A stretch of 8,109 nucleotides of DNA. It comes from Actinomycetes bacterium. GTDB taxonomy: Bacteria; Actinomycetota; Actinomycetes; S36-B12. Position numbers and translations under genes: made by a program. How positions within the stretch are numbered: the first letter of the stretch is position 1; each line of letters starts with the position of its first letter. Below are positions 1 to 7,049 of this stretch, one piece after another. Location: positions 1-8,109 of the forward strand of contig JAUHZW010000088.1 of assembly GCA_030425745.1 (NCBI GenBank), in the 5' to 3' direction. The notes under the pieces were generated by a model. The model saw nothing but the letters and a program-made list of their open reading frames with translations. It did not search any database and was not told where the DNA came from.

Positions 1-330
1 CCGCTGGTGTGGGAGCCGGGCTACGCGGTGACCGTCGTCATCGCCTCGGAGGGCTACCCGGCCTCGCCGCGCACGGGCGATGTCATCGATGGTCTCGCGG
101 AGGCTGCCGAGCACGTGGGCGTCGATGTCTTCCATGCCGGCACGTCGGTCACCGACGACGGCGAGATCGCCTCGGCGGGAGGTCGCGTCCTGTCAGTGAC
201 GGCCCACGGTGAGTCACTCGCGCAGGCACGAGAGCGGGCCTACGCAGCCGTGGACCTCATCCGGCTCGAGGGCTCGCACCACCGCCGCGACATCGCCGAG
301 CGGGCCGCCGACGACCCGATGGAAGGATGA
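1..330 (+). CDS. purD: Phosphoribosylamine--glycine ligase, C-terminal fragment (5' end outside window)
   Basis: This is the last 109 codons of GAR synthetase, which joins phosphoribosylamine and glycine using ATP in step 2 of IMP synthesis. The reading frame is open from base 1, and the gene starts upstream of the window. What remains matches the C-terminal GARS domain: a beta strand (VTVVIASEGYP) followed by the family's YP-x(4)-RTGDVIDGL stretch, then the late segments FHAGTS, GGRVLSVTA and a helix with the pattern ARERAYAAVDLI. The catalytic ATP-grasp domain is not visible here. The TGA stop at 328-330 lies 4 nt before the purB GTG, and the purB ribosome-binding site is inside the last purD codons. 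That points to a shared transcript and translational coupling. Confidence 0.93.
   Translation, partial: PLVWEPGYAVTVVIASEGYPASPRTGDVIDGLAEAAEHVGVDVFHAGTSVTDDGEIASAGGRVLSVTAHGESLAQARERAYAAVDLIRLEGSHHRRDIAERAADDPMEG
324..327 (+). promoter_or_regulatory. Ribosome-binding site for purB
   Basis: AGGA, within GGAAGGA, lies inside the last purD codons, 7 nt before the GTG at 335. It decides the purB start over the longer upstream frame. Confidence 0.7.
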
Positions 331-334
331 GTCG

Positions 335-1759
335 GTGAGCTCCTCCATCCCCAACGTCCTCGCCGGGCGCTACGCCTCGGCCGCCATGACCGGTGTGTGG
401 TCCCCCGAGGCCAAGATCGTCCTCGAGCGTCAGCTCTGGCTCGCGGTCGCGGCCGCCCAGGTCGAGCTCGGCCTCGACATTCCCGCCGCGGCGCTCGACG
501 ACTACCGGCGCGTGATCGATCAGGTCGACCTCGCCTCGATCGCTGCGCGCGAGCGCGTCACCAAGCACGATGTCAAGGCACGCATTGAGGAGTTCAACGC
601 GCTCGCCGGCCACGAGTACGTGCACGTGGGCATGACGTCCCGTGACCTCACCGAGAACGTCGAGCAGCTGCAGGTCCGCGACTCCCTGCGCATCGTGCGC
701 GATCGCTGCGTCGCCGCTCTCGATCGCCTCTCCGGCCTGGCGGTCGCCTACTCCGACACCGCGCTGACGGGTCGCTCACACAACGTGGCGGCGCAGACCA
801 CCACGCTGGGCAAGCGCTTCGCGTCGGCGGCGGATGAACTGCTCGTCGCGTTCGGCCGACTCGAGGAGTTGATCGAGCGGTACCCGCTGCGCGGCATCAA
901 GGGCCCGGTCGGCACGGCGCAGGACATGCTCGATCTCATGGGCAGCGAGGAGCGTCTCGCCGAGTTGGAGGGCGCCGTCGCCGCGCACCTCGGCTTCACC
1001 AACGTCCTCGACAGCGTCGGGCAGGTCTACCCGCGCTCCCTCGACCTCGACGTGGTCTCCGCACTGTCGCAGGTGGCTGCCGGACCCTCCAGCCTTGCCA
1101 CGACCGTGCGCCTCATGGCCGGCCATGACCTCGTCACCGAGGGCTTCCGCCCGGGTCAGGTCGGCTCGTCGGCCATGCCGCACAAGATGAACTCCCGCTC
1201 GTGCGAGCGCGTCAACGGATTCGCGGTGCTGCTGCGCGGATACCTGACGATGGTCGCCGACCTCGCTGGGTCACAGTGGAACGAAGGCGACGTCTACTGC
1301 TCCGTGGTGCGCCGCGTGGCACTGCCCGACGCCTTCTTCGCGATCGACGGACTCTTCGAGACCTTCCTGACCGTGCTCGACGACTTCGGTGCCTTCCCGG
1401 CCGTCATCGACCGGGAACTCGAGCGCTACCTGCCCTTCCTGTCCACCACCAAGGTGCTGATGGCATCGGTGCGCAAGGGTGTCGGGCGCGAGACCGCGCA
1501 CGAGGCCATCAAGGAGCATGCGGTCGCGGTGGCTCTGGCAATGCGCGAGGACGGCCTGACCGACAACGACCTCCTCGCCCGGCTCGCGGCCGATGAGCGT
1601 CTGCAGCTGTCGCGCGACGAGCTCGATGCGCTGATCGCCGAGCCGCTCGCGTTCACGGGTGCCGCGGCCAGTCAGGTGCGTGCCATCGCCGATCGCGTGC
1701 AGGTGGTCGCCGAGCGCTACCCCGACGCTGCTGCCTACTCGCCGGGAGACATCCTGTGA
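335..1759 (+). CDS. purB: Adenylosuccinate lyase
   Basis: PurB is a cytosolic homotetramer of the fumarase/aspartase superfamily. It releases fumarate from SAICAR (giving AICAR) and from adenylosuccinate (giving AMP). The predicted protein has 474 residues, normal for the actinobacterial type. Visible family motifs are TSRDLTENV (residues 101-109), GRSHN with a likely active-site His at 149, and the fumarate-lyase signature GSSAMPHKMN (277-286) with its mobile-loop serines 278/279. The GTG at 335 is chosen because the frame has no nearer ATG upstream of it and because AGGA (324-327) sits 7 nt before it. A frame extension back to 209 would overlap purD by over 100 nt and lacks family similarity. 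The stop overlaps the purC start (GTGA). The second PurB substrate is made by PurA, encoded in this window on the other strand. Confidence 0.96.
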   Translation: MSSSIPNVLAGRYASAAMTGVWSPEAKIVLERQLWLAVAAAQVELGLDIPAAALDDYRRVIDQVDLASIAARERVTKHDVKARIEEFNALAGHEYVHVGMTSRDLTENVEQLQVRDSLRIVRDRCVAALDRLSGLAVAYSDTALTGRSHNVAAQTTTLGKRFASAADELLVAFGRLEELIERYPLRGIKGPVGTAQDMLDLMGSEERLAELEGAVAAHLGFTNVLDSVGQVYPRSLDLDVVSALSQVAAGPSSLATTVRLMAGHDLVTEGFRPGQVGSSAMPHKMNSRSCERVNGFAVLLRGYLTMVADLAGSQWNEGDVYCSVVRRVALPDAFFAIDGLFETFLTVLDDFGAFPAVIDRELERYLPFLSTTKVLMASVRKGVGRETAHEAIKEHAVAVALAMREDGLTDNDLLARLAADERLQLSRDELDALIAEPLAFTGAAASQVRAIADRVQVVAERYPDAAAYSPGDIL

Positions 1760-2655
1760 CGACTGTGCCCGCCACCGACTACGGCCTTCCGGTGGAGTAC
1801 GAGCATGTGTACTCCGGCAAGGTGCGCGACCTCTACCGCACGCCGGACGACAAGCTGCTGTTCGTCGCCAGCGACCGCATCTCGGCCTATGACTGGGTGC
1901 TGCCGACCACCATCCCGGACAAGGGCCGCATCCTCACGTCGCTGTCCCTGTGGTGGTTCGACCAGTTGCAGGGCGTCGTGCCCAACCACCTTGCGAGCGG
2001 AAAGATCCCGAAGGCCGTGGCCGGCCGCGCCATGGTCTGCGAGCAGCTCGACATGCTGCCCGTCGAGTGCGTGGTGCGCGGCTACCTCGCCGGCTCCGGC
2101 TGGGCGGACTATCAGGCCACCCGACGCATCTGCGGCAACGGGCTGCCCCCCGGTCTGAAGGACGGCTCGGAACTGCCGAAGCCGATCTTCACCCCGGCCA
2201 CCAAGGCCGCGATCGGCGACCACGACGAGAACATCACGTACGACGAGGTCATCATCATGATCGGCCAGGAGGAGGCGCAGGAGCTCAAGCGGATGTCCCT
2301 GGACATCTACACCCGGGCCCTCGAGCTGGCGCGGGAGCGCGGTCTGATCCTGGCCGACACCAAATTCGAGTTCGGCTTCGCGAAGTCCGGCAAGAACGCC
2401 GGACGCATCGTGCTGGCCGATGAGGTGCTCACCCCCGACTCCTCGCGCTACTGGGAGGCCTCGACCTGGCAGCCGGGCGGAGCACAGCCGTCGTTCGACA
2501 AGCAGTTCGTCCGCGACTGGCTCACCTCTCCGGAGTCAGGATGGAGCAAGGACTCCGGTGATCCACCGCCGCCGCTGCCCGACGAGATCGTCGAGCGCAC
2601 GCGCGCGAAGTATGTCGAGGCCTACGAGCGCCTGACCGGGGAGACGTTCGCATGA
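1756..2655 (+). CDS. purC: Phosphoribosylaminoimidazole-succinocarboxamide synthase (SAICAR synthetase)
   Basis: PurC condenses CAIR with aspartate using ATP to give SAICAR, which PurB, encoded just upstream, then cleaves. The product has 299 residues, the longer form of the family (the E. coli enzyme has about 237). Visible motifs are the N-terminal phosphate-binding SGKVRDLY (20-27), SDRISAYD (39-46), IPDKG (53-57), VECVVRGYLAGSGW (103-116), the long-form segment KPIFTPATKA (142-151) followed by DHDENI, LILADTKFEFG (197-207) and LADEVLTPDSSRYW (220-233). The GTG start overlaps the purB stop by 4 nt, and GGGAG at 1743-1747 is 8 nt upstream. The stop in turn overlaps the galE ATG by 4 nt. No truncation or missing motif is seen. 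Confidence 0.96.
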   Translation: MTTVPATDYGLPVEYEHVYSGKVRDLYRTPDDKLLFVASDRISAYDWVLPTTIPDKGRILTSLSLWWFDQLQGVVPNHLASGKIPKAVAGRAMVCEQLDMLPVECVVRGYLAGSGWADYQATRRICGNGLPPGLKDGSELPKPIFTPATKAAIGDHDENITYDEVIIMIGQEEAQELKRMSLDIYTRALELARERGLILADTKFEFGFAKSGKNAGRIVLADEVLTPDSSRYWEASTWQPGGAQPSFDKQFVRDWLTSPESGWSKDSGDPPPPLPDEIVERTRAKYVEAYERLTGETFA

Positions 2656-3614
2656 CGACCTGGCTGGTCACCGGCGGAGCGGGCTACATCGGCTCGCATG
2701 TGGTGCAGGAGTTCCTGGCCAGCGGGCGTGATGTCGTCATCTACGACGACTTCTCCTCCGGTCTCATGCGCCGCGTTCCCGACGGCGTCACCGTGGTCGA
2801 GGGCGATGTGCACGACGCTGCAGCGCTGGCTCACACCTTCCGCACGCACGCGATCGACGGCGTCGTGCATCTGGCCGCGAAGAAGGCCGCGGGCGAGTCC
2901 GTCGATGTGCCGCTGTACTACTACCGCGAGAACGTCGACGGCCTGCTGCATCTCCTGGAGGCGATGGAGGGCACGGGTGTGACGCGTCTTGTCTACTCCT
3001 CGTCCGCCGCGGTCTACGGCACCCCGCAGACGAACCCGGTGAGTGAGGACGCTCCTCTGCTGCCCGAGTCCCCGTACGGCGAGACCAAGGTCATCGGCGA
3101 GTGGATGGCCCGTGACTGCGGCGTGGCGTGGAACCTGTCATGGTCGATGCTGCGCTACTTCAACGTCGCCGGGGCCGGGTCTGATGCGCTGGGAGACAGC
3201 AGCGTGAACAACCTGGTGCCCATGGTCTTCCGCGCGCTGGAGCAGGGGAGGCGTCCGCAGATCTTCGGCGACGACTACCCGACCCCCGACGGCACCTGCA
3301 TCCGCGACTACATCCATGTCTCGGATCTGGCCCGCGCCCACGTCGAGGCCGCCGCACGCACCGAGACCGCGGTGCGGACGGACACGTTCAACGTCGGCAC
3401 CGGTCACGGCTACTCGGTGCGCGAGGTCATGGACATGGTGAGCGACGTGGTCGGACGCGACGTCGATGCCGAGGTTGTGGGCCGTCGTGCCGGGGATCCC
3501 CCGGCGACCTGGGCGTCCACCGACCGCATCGAGTCCGAACTCGGCTGGCGAGCCACCCGCGACCTGCGCGAGATGGTGGCGAGTGCCTGGTCCGCCTGGA
3601 ACGCCAACGCGTAG
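2652..3614 (+). CDS. galE: UDP-glucose 4-epimerase (extended SDR family)
   Basis: This is a 320-residue NAD-dependent epimerase that interconverts UDP-glucose and UDP-galactose, supplying galactose for cell-surface glycans or serving the Leloir pathway. The N-terminal Rossmann motif GGAGYIG spans residues 8-14. The conserved SSS-AAVYG stretch at 116-123 holds the expected catalytic Ser118, and the YxxxK pair is Tyr142 and Lys146. RYFNVAGA (168-175) is the usual substrate-loop motif. The C-terminal RRAGDPPATWAS has Thr286 at the position of E. coli Tyr299, a residue that affects acceptance of N-acetylated sugars. The ATG overlaps the purC stop (ATGA), and GGGGAG at 2638-2643 is 8 nt upstream, so it looks translationally coupled to the purine operon. 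Another UDP-sugar epimerase of the same family cannot be excluded. Confidence 0.87.
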   Translation: MTTWLVTGGAGYIGSHVVQEFLASGRDVVIYDDFSSGLMRRVPDGVTVVEGDVHDAAALAHTFRTHAIDGVVHLAAKKAAGESVDVPLYYYRENVDGLLHLLEAMEGTGVTRLVYSSSAAVYGTPQTNPVSEDAPLLPESPYGETKVIGEWMARDCGVAWNLSWSMLRYFNVAGAGSDALGDSSVNNLVPMVFRALEQGRRPQIFGDDYPTPDGTCIRDYIHVSDLARAHVEAAARTETAVRTDTFNVGTGHGYSVREVMDMVSDVVGRDVDAEVVGRRAGDPPATWASTDRIESELGWRATRDLREMVASAWSAWNANA

Positions 3615-3647
3615 CGGCAACTCCGATGCCCGGGTGGTTGCGGGCGA

Positions 3648-4934
3648 TCAGTGAATGAGGTCGTGGATCGCGATCGTCGCGTCGCGGTCCTGGCCGACAC
3701 CGATCGCACTGATCCGAGCACCGGAGACGTCCTGCAGGAAGTCCACGTAGGCGCGGGCATTGGCCGGCAGATCCGACAGCTCCTTCGCGCCGGAGATGTC
3801 CTCTGACCAGCCCGGCAGCAGTTCATAGATCGGCTTCGCGTGGTGGAAGTCGGTCTGGGTCATGGGGATCTCGTCGACCCGGGTGCCGTCTACGTCGTAC
3901 GCGACACACACCGGGATCTGCTCCCAGCCGGTCAGCACATCGAGCTTGGTCAGGAAGATGTCCGTCAGGCCGTTGATGCGGCTCGCGTACCGGGCGATCG
4001 GGGCGTCGAACCAGCCGCAGCGACGGGCGCGACCGGTGGTCACACCCATCTCGCCGCCGATGCGCCGCAGCGCCTCGCCGTCCTCGTCGAACAGCTCGGT
4101 CGGGAACGGGCCGGCGCCCACGCGGGTGGTGTAGGCCTTCAGGATGCCGACCACGCTGGAGATGCGGGTCGGTCCGATGCCACTGCCGGTGCAGGCGCCG
4201 CCGGACGTCGGGTTGCTCGAGGTGACGAACGGGTAGGTGCCGTGGTCGACGTCGAGCAGCGTTCCCTGACCGCCCTCGAGCAGCACGACCTTGTCATCAT
4301 CGAGGGCGTTGTTGAGCAGCAGCGCGGTGTCGGCCACGTAGGGCCGCAGCACGTCGGCGTACTCGAGCAGTTGATCGGCGATGGCGTCGACGTCGAGCGC
4401 GCGACGGTTGTAGACCTTGACCAGGATCTGGTTCTTCTGGTCCAGTGCTCCCTCGACCTTCTGGCGAAGGATCGACGGATCGAACAGATCCTGCACGCGA
4501 ATGCCGAGCCGCGCGATCTTGTCGCTGTAGGTCGGCCCGATGCCGCGGCCGGTGGTGCCGATCTTGGACTTGCCGAGGAAGCGCTCCCCCACCTTGTCCA
4601 GAGTCACGTGGTAGGGCGTGATGAGGTGGGCATCAGCACTGATGACCAGGTTCGAGGTGTCGATGCCCTGCTCGTTGAGGCCGCGCATCTCCTCGAGGAG
4701 CACAGCAGGATCGACGACGACGCCATTGCCGATGACGGGCACGACGCTGGGCGTCAGGATCCCCGACGGGAGCAGGTGAAGGGCGAACTTGCGGTCACCG
4801 ATGACGACGGTATGGCCGGCGTTGTTCCCACCTTGGTAGCGAACGACATAGTCCACGCGACCACCCAGCAGGTCGGTCGCCTTTCCCTTGCCTTCGTCCC
4901 CCCATTGGGCGCCGACGAGCACGATTGCAGGCAC
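3648..4934 (-). CDS. purA: Adenylosuccinate synthetase
   Basis: PurA makes adenylosuccinate from IMP, aspartate and GTP, the committed step to AMP. The predicted 428-residue length matches the family. QWGDEGKGK (10-18) carries the GTP-loop and the catalytic Asp13. GGNNAGHT (35-42) carries the catalytic His41. GIGPTYSDK (131-139) is a further family signature. VGAGPFPTEL and GVTTGRARRCGW (297-308) form the IMP-binding and later catalytic segments, and LTKLDVLTG (328-336) is the guanine-recognition region. GTG at 4934 is chosen because the conserved sequence begins immediately (PAIVLVGAQWG). The frame stays open further upstream to 5048, but that stretch overlaps the neighbouring gene and is low-complexity. 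There is no Shine-Dalgarno at proper distance; see the promoter entry. purA converges with galE across 33 nt (3615-3647) with no strong terminator. Confidence 0.97.
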   Translation of the reverse strand: MPAIVLVGAQWGDEGKGKATDLLGGRVDYVVRYQGGNNAGHTVVIGDRKFALHLLPSGILTPSVVPVIGNGVVVDPAVLLEEMRGLNEQGIDTSNLVISADAHLITPYHVTLDKVGERFLGKSKIGTTGRGIGPTYSDKIARLGIRVQDLFDPSILRQKVEGALDQKNQILVKVYNRRALDVDAIADQLLEYADVLRPYVADTALLLNNALDDDKVVLLEGGQGTLLDVDHGTYPFVTSSNPTSGGACTGSGIGPTRISSVVGILKAYTTRVGAGPFPTELFDEDGEALRRIGGEMGVTTGRARRCGWFDAPIARYASRINGLTDIFLTKLDVLTGWEQIPVCVAYDVDGTRVDEIPMTQTDFHHAKPIYELLPGWSEDISGAKELSDLPANARAYVDFLQDVSGARISAIGVGQDRDATIAIHDLIH

Positions 4935-4942
4935 GGGCGGAA

Positions 4943-4948
4943 ATGCTA
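4943..4948 (-). promoter_or_regulatory. Candidate -10 box for leaderless purA
   Basis: On the minus strand TAGCAT fits the actinobacterial TANNNT -10 pattern and ends 8 nt before the purA GTG. Transcription would begin at or within a few bases of the start codon. No good -35 is visible 16-18 nt upstream. The nearest purine-rich element, GGAG at 4952-4955, is 17 nt from the GTG, too far for normal initiation. The TAG of the box is also the stop codon of the upstream gene. Confidence 0.45.
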
Positions 4949-5932
4949 CCGCTCCGGTGGGGTTTGCTCTCCCACGGCCGCCCCCAGAGCCCGCCCGAGG
5001 GCATGTCCCGACAGCCAGGCCGCTTCGACCCTCGGGCCGTCGGCCCACAGGTCACCCGCGACCCCGATCGGGCCCTCGGAGTGCATCCAGAAGGGCTCGG
5101 GGTGGGCGGCCAGCGGCTTGGCGTAGGTCCACCGGTGCGCATCGACCCAGATCGGCAGGGCATCGGTGCCGAGCACGCGCCGCAGGGTGGCCAGCGCCTC
5201 CGGGATGACGCCCGAGGGATCTGTCAGGTGTCCGGCGGACAGAACCGGATGCACGTGCGCGACCAGAACGGGGGCGTCGTCACCGCGGCGGCGCCCGTCA
5301 TCAGCGATCCAGGTGAGGACTGGATCGTCGTTCACGAAGACGCCGTCGAACTCCAGCCATGAGCGCTCATCGAACACACAGGTCACGGCGATGACCGGCT
5401 CCCAGGTGATGGGACTGTCGGGAACATCCGCGTGCACCCGCCGTGCCTGCGGCACTGGCATGCACAGGGCTGCGGCATCGTGAGCGACCCCGTCGATGAG
5501 CGGTTGCCCACCAGCCACGGTCACGTTGTCCACGATGGCCTCGGACTCCACGGCCACCGACTCCTCGACCAGCGCCTCGACGACGCTGCGCAGGCCCCGC
5601 GGTGCCGCGTAGCGCATGGGGCCGGTGGTCACGCCCTCGATGCCGCCGGGGCCGGCGACATGGAAAGAGGTGGTCCATGGGCGGACGACATCGCGTTCGA
5701 CGAGTGCATCGACAACCGCGACGAACTCCGGGTCACGCGCCGTGAAGTAGGACGCCCCGATGTCGACGGGACGGCCGTCGAAGGGTGTTGCGGAATCGCG
5801 CAGTGTGCGCGAGGCCATCCGCCCGCCGATGCGGCGGCCCCGATCCTTGACCGTGACCTCCACCCCCGCGGCACTCAGCGCACTGGCGCACGCGATACCG
5901 CTGATGCCGCCACCGACGACGAGCGCGCCCAC
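4946..5932 (-). CDS. Renalase-like FAD/NAD(P)-dependent oxidoreductase
   Basis: A 328-residue soluble flavoprotein of the amine-oxidase/renalase superfamily (the predicted NAD/FAD-dependent oxidoreductase group). The N terminus is a Rossmann FAD-binding strand with GxGxxG at Gly7, Gly9 and Gly12. It is followed by the GGRM motif (36-39) and DIGASYFTARDPEF (57-70), a stretch characteristic of bacterial renalase-like proteins. Near the C terminus, IGVAGDLWADGPRVEAAWLSG (289-309) is the second FAD-contacting motif. No signal peptide or membrane helix is seen. Some bacterial renalases oxidise wrongly reduced isomers of NAD(P)H back to NAD(P)+; that activity here is inference. The GTG at 5932 overlaps the preceding stop by one base (TAGTG), so translation is probably coupled. 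A frame extension to 6205 would lie over the DUF3151 gene and is rejected. The stop is 11 nt from purA. Confidence 0.82.
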   Translation of the reverse strand: MGALVVGGGISGIACASALSAAGVEVTVKDRGRRIGGRMASRTLRDSATPFDGRPVDIGASYFTARDPEFVAVVDALVERDVVRPWTTSFHVAGPGGIEGVTTGPMRYAAPRGLRSVVEALVEESVAVESEAIVDNVTVAGGQPLIDGVAHDAAALCMPVPQARRVHADVPDSPITWEPVIAVTCVFDERSWLEFDGVFVNDDPVLTWIADDGRRRGDDAPVLVAHVHPVLSAGHLTDPSGVIPEALATLRRVLGTDALPIWVDAHRWTYAKPLAAHPEPFWMHSEGPIGVAGDLWADGPRVEAAWLSGHALGRALGAAVGEQTPPER

Positions 5933-6336
5933 TAGTCGCGGGGGATGGACGGGTCGCAGTCGTCCAGGAAGACGCCGATGCGGTCGACCTCGTCGGTCTC
6001 CCCGATGGCAGCGGCTGCACGGGCGAGGGAACGCAGGCATCGCAGGAAGCCCTGATTCGGCTCGTGCCCCCACGGCACCGGGCCATGGCCCTTCCATCCG
6101 TTGCGGCGCAGCGAGTCCAGACCACGGTGGTATCCGACGCGCGCGAAGGCGTACGACTCGACCACGCGGCCGTCGGCCCAGGCTTTGTCCGAGAGCACGG
6201 CCCACGCGAGCGAGCTCGTCGGGTGGTCGCGGACGACGAGGTCCGGTTCAACACCGGCCTCGAGTTCAGCGGCGGCCGGGTCCTCCGGCAGCAGAGTGGG
6301 AGGGGGTCCGTCGAGGAGGTCCTTGCCGATCACCAT
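5932..6336 (-). CDS. DUF3151 family protein
   Basis: A 134-residue cytosolic protein of the actinobacterial DUF3151 family, of unknown biochemical role. The conserved features are PTLLPEDPAA (13-22), HPTSSLAWA (38-46), the stretch ESYAFARVGYHRGLD (60-74), LRRNGWKGHGPVPWGHEPN (76-94), GFLRCLRSLARAA (96-108) and IGETDE (111-116). It looks all-helical and repeat-like, somewhat like TPR proteins; that is inference. Family members are known next to purA in other actinobacteria, including mycobacteria, which supports the placement. ATG at 6336 is preferred because AGG at 6345-6347 lies 8 nt upstream; a GTG two codons earlier (6342) is possible. The gap to vapC upstream is 45 nt with no obvious promoter, so read-through from vapBC is plausible. 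Confidence 0.9.
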   Translation of the reverse strand: MVIGKDLLDGPPPTLLPEDPAAAELEAGVEPDLVVRDHPTSSLAWAVLSDKAWADGRVVESYAFARVGYHRGLDSLRRNGWKGHGPVPWGHEPNQGFLRCLRSLARAAAAIGETDEVDRIGVFLDDCDPSIPRD

Positions 6337-6381
6337 GGGCACAGCCTGCCAGTGACCCGGTCGCGCGTCGCGGGGAGCCGG

Positions 6382-6801
6382 TCAGGGGGTTCGGTCCGGT
6401 CCGGCTGCGAGATCCCACCAGCGCAGGCCCGGAACGTCGCCGAATGCGCGATCTGCGGACACGAGCGGCAAATCCGAGGTCAGGGCAAGCGCCGCGAGCA
6501 CGGAGTCGAACGATCCCAGGGTCGGAACGGCCTTCCAGAGGTCGAGGCCGACCTTGAGCGACTCGCCCGACGGGGACTGCAGGGGCGAGAGCAGGTCGGC
6601 ATACGCACCGGCCAGAGCCGCCGCATCGTCGCGATCTCGACGACGAGCACGCACGTGCGCGAACTCCTGAATCACCTCGACAGTCGTGACGCCGTGGAGT
6701 GTTCCGTCACGGAAGGCCGTGATGAAGGCCCGCGCCGGATCCCGGAGGGGGTGGTCAGCGCCGACGCCGTAGACGAGGACTGTTGTGTCGACGAGGATCA
6801 T
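6382..6801 (-). CDS. vapC: VapC-type PIN-domain ribonuclease toxin
   Basis: A 139-residue PIN-domain protein, the usual size for VapC toxins, which are Mg2+-dependent endoribonucleases that cut specific RNAs and stop translation when freed from the antitoxin. The expected acidic residues are present: Asp5 in the N-terminal ILVDTTVLVY, Glu42 or Glu46 in VEVIQEFAHV, Asp99 in SFDSVLAALA and Asp117 in LVSADRAF. The protein therefore looks catalytically intact. The ATG overlaps the antitoxin stop by 4 nt (ATGA), the classical coupled order of antitoxin then toxin. The RNA target cannot be read from the sequence. The C terminus (GLRWWDLA) matches the strand that usually closes the PIN fold. Confidence 0.9.
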   Translation of the reverse strand: MILVDTTVLVYGVGADHPLRDPARAFITAFRDGTLHGVTTVEVIQEFAHVRARRRDRDDAAALAGAYADLLSPLQSPSGESLKVGLDLWKAVPTLGSFDSVLAALALTSDLPLVSADRAFGDVPGLRWWDLAAGPDRTP

Positions 6802-7049
6802 GCAAAGCGCCCGGTATGCGCTTCGTCCAGTTCACGGCGCAGGTCATCCGGATCCGGGACCGGCATGGTGGGGGCGCGCATGAGGATGTCGGCCGCGGCC
6901 CGCTTGCGGTGATCGTCGTCCACCCAGATCAGGTCGATGGCCTCGCGGACGAGTGCCCCCATGGATCGTCCTTCGACCTCGGATCGGGTGAGCAGGCGCT
7001 GGTACTGCTCCTCGTCGAGCAGCAGCTGGAGGCGATGAGTCAATGCCAT
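6798..7049 (-). CDS. vapB: VapB-type antitoxin (ribbon-helix-helix)
   Basis: An 83-residue antitoxin. Residues 5-42 look like a ribbon-helix-helix DNA-binding domain: a short strand (HRLQLLL), a first helix (EEQYQRLLTRSEVE), the turn GRSM, and a second helix (GALVREAIDLIW). The C-terminal tail, with DDLRRELDEAHTGRF at 68-82, is charged and probably folds onto the toxin and blocks its active site. It sits directly before vapC with a 4-nt overlap. The start codon lies inside a perfect 34-bp palindrome and has no Shine-Dalgarno at proper spacing, so the mRNA is probably leaderless and autorepressed. The exact antitoxin subfamily cannot be decided from sequence by eye. Confidence 0.87.
   Translation of the reverse strand: MALTHRLQLLLDEEQYQRLLTRSEVEGRSMGALVREAIDLIWVDDDHRKRAAADILMRAPTMPVPDPDDLRRELDEAHTGRFA

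Noticed and set aside
209..334. N-terminal extension of purB
   Set aside because: It would overlap purD by over 100 nt, has no similarity to lyases, and a GTG with a good ribosome-binding site follows at 335.
3615..3647. Possible terminator between convergent galE and purA (GCAAC at 3617-3621 and GTTGC at 3637-3641)
   Set aside because: Only a 5-bp stem around a 15-nt loop; too weak to call. The central CCCGGG is a short chance palindrome.
3840..5126. 428-codon open frame on the plus strand across purA
   Set aside because: It lies antisense to a full-length, motif-complete purA and its translation is rich in Ala/Gly/Asp/Val without any recognisable domain; high-GC shadow frame.
5933..6205. 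N-terminal extension of the flavoprotein frame
   Set aside because: It covers the DUF3151 coding sequence; the Rossmann strand begins right at the GTG at 5932.
5760..6912. Long plus-strand open frames opposite the flavoprotein, DUF3151 and vapC genes
   Set aside because: Arg/Pro/Ser-rich low-complexity translations antisense to recognised families; typical of high-GC DNA.
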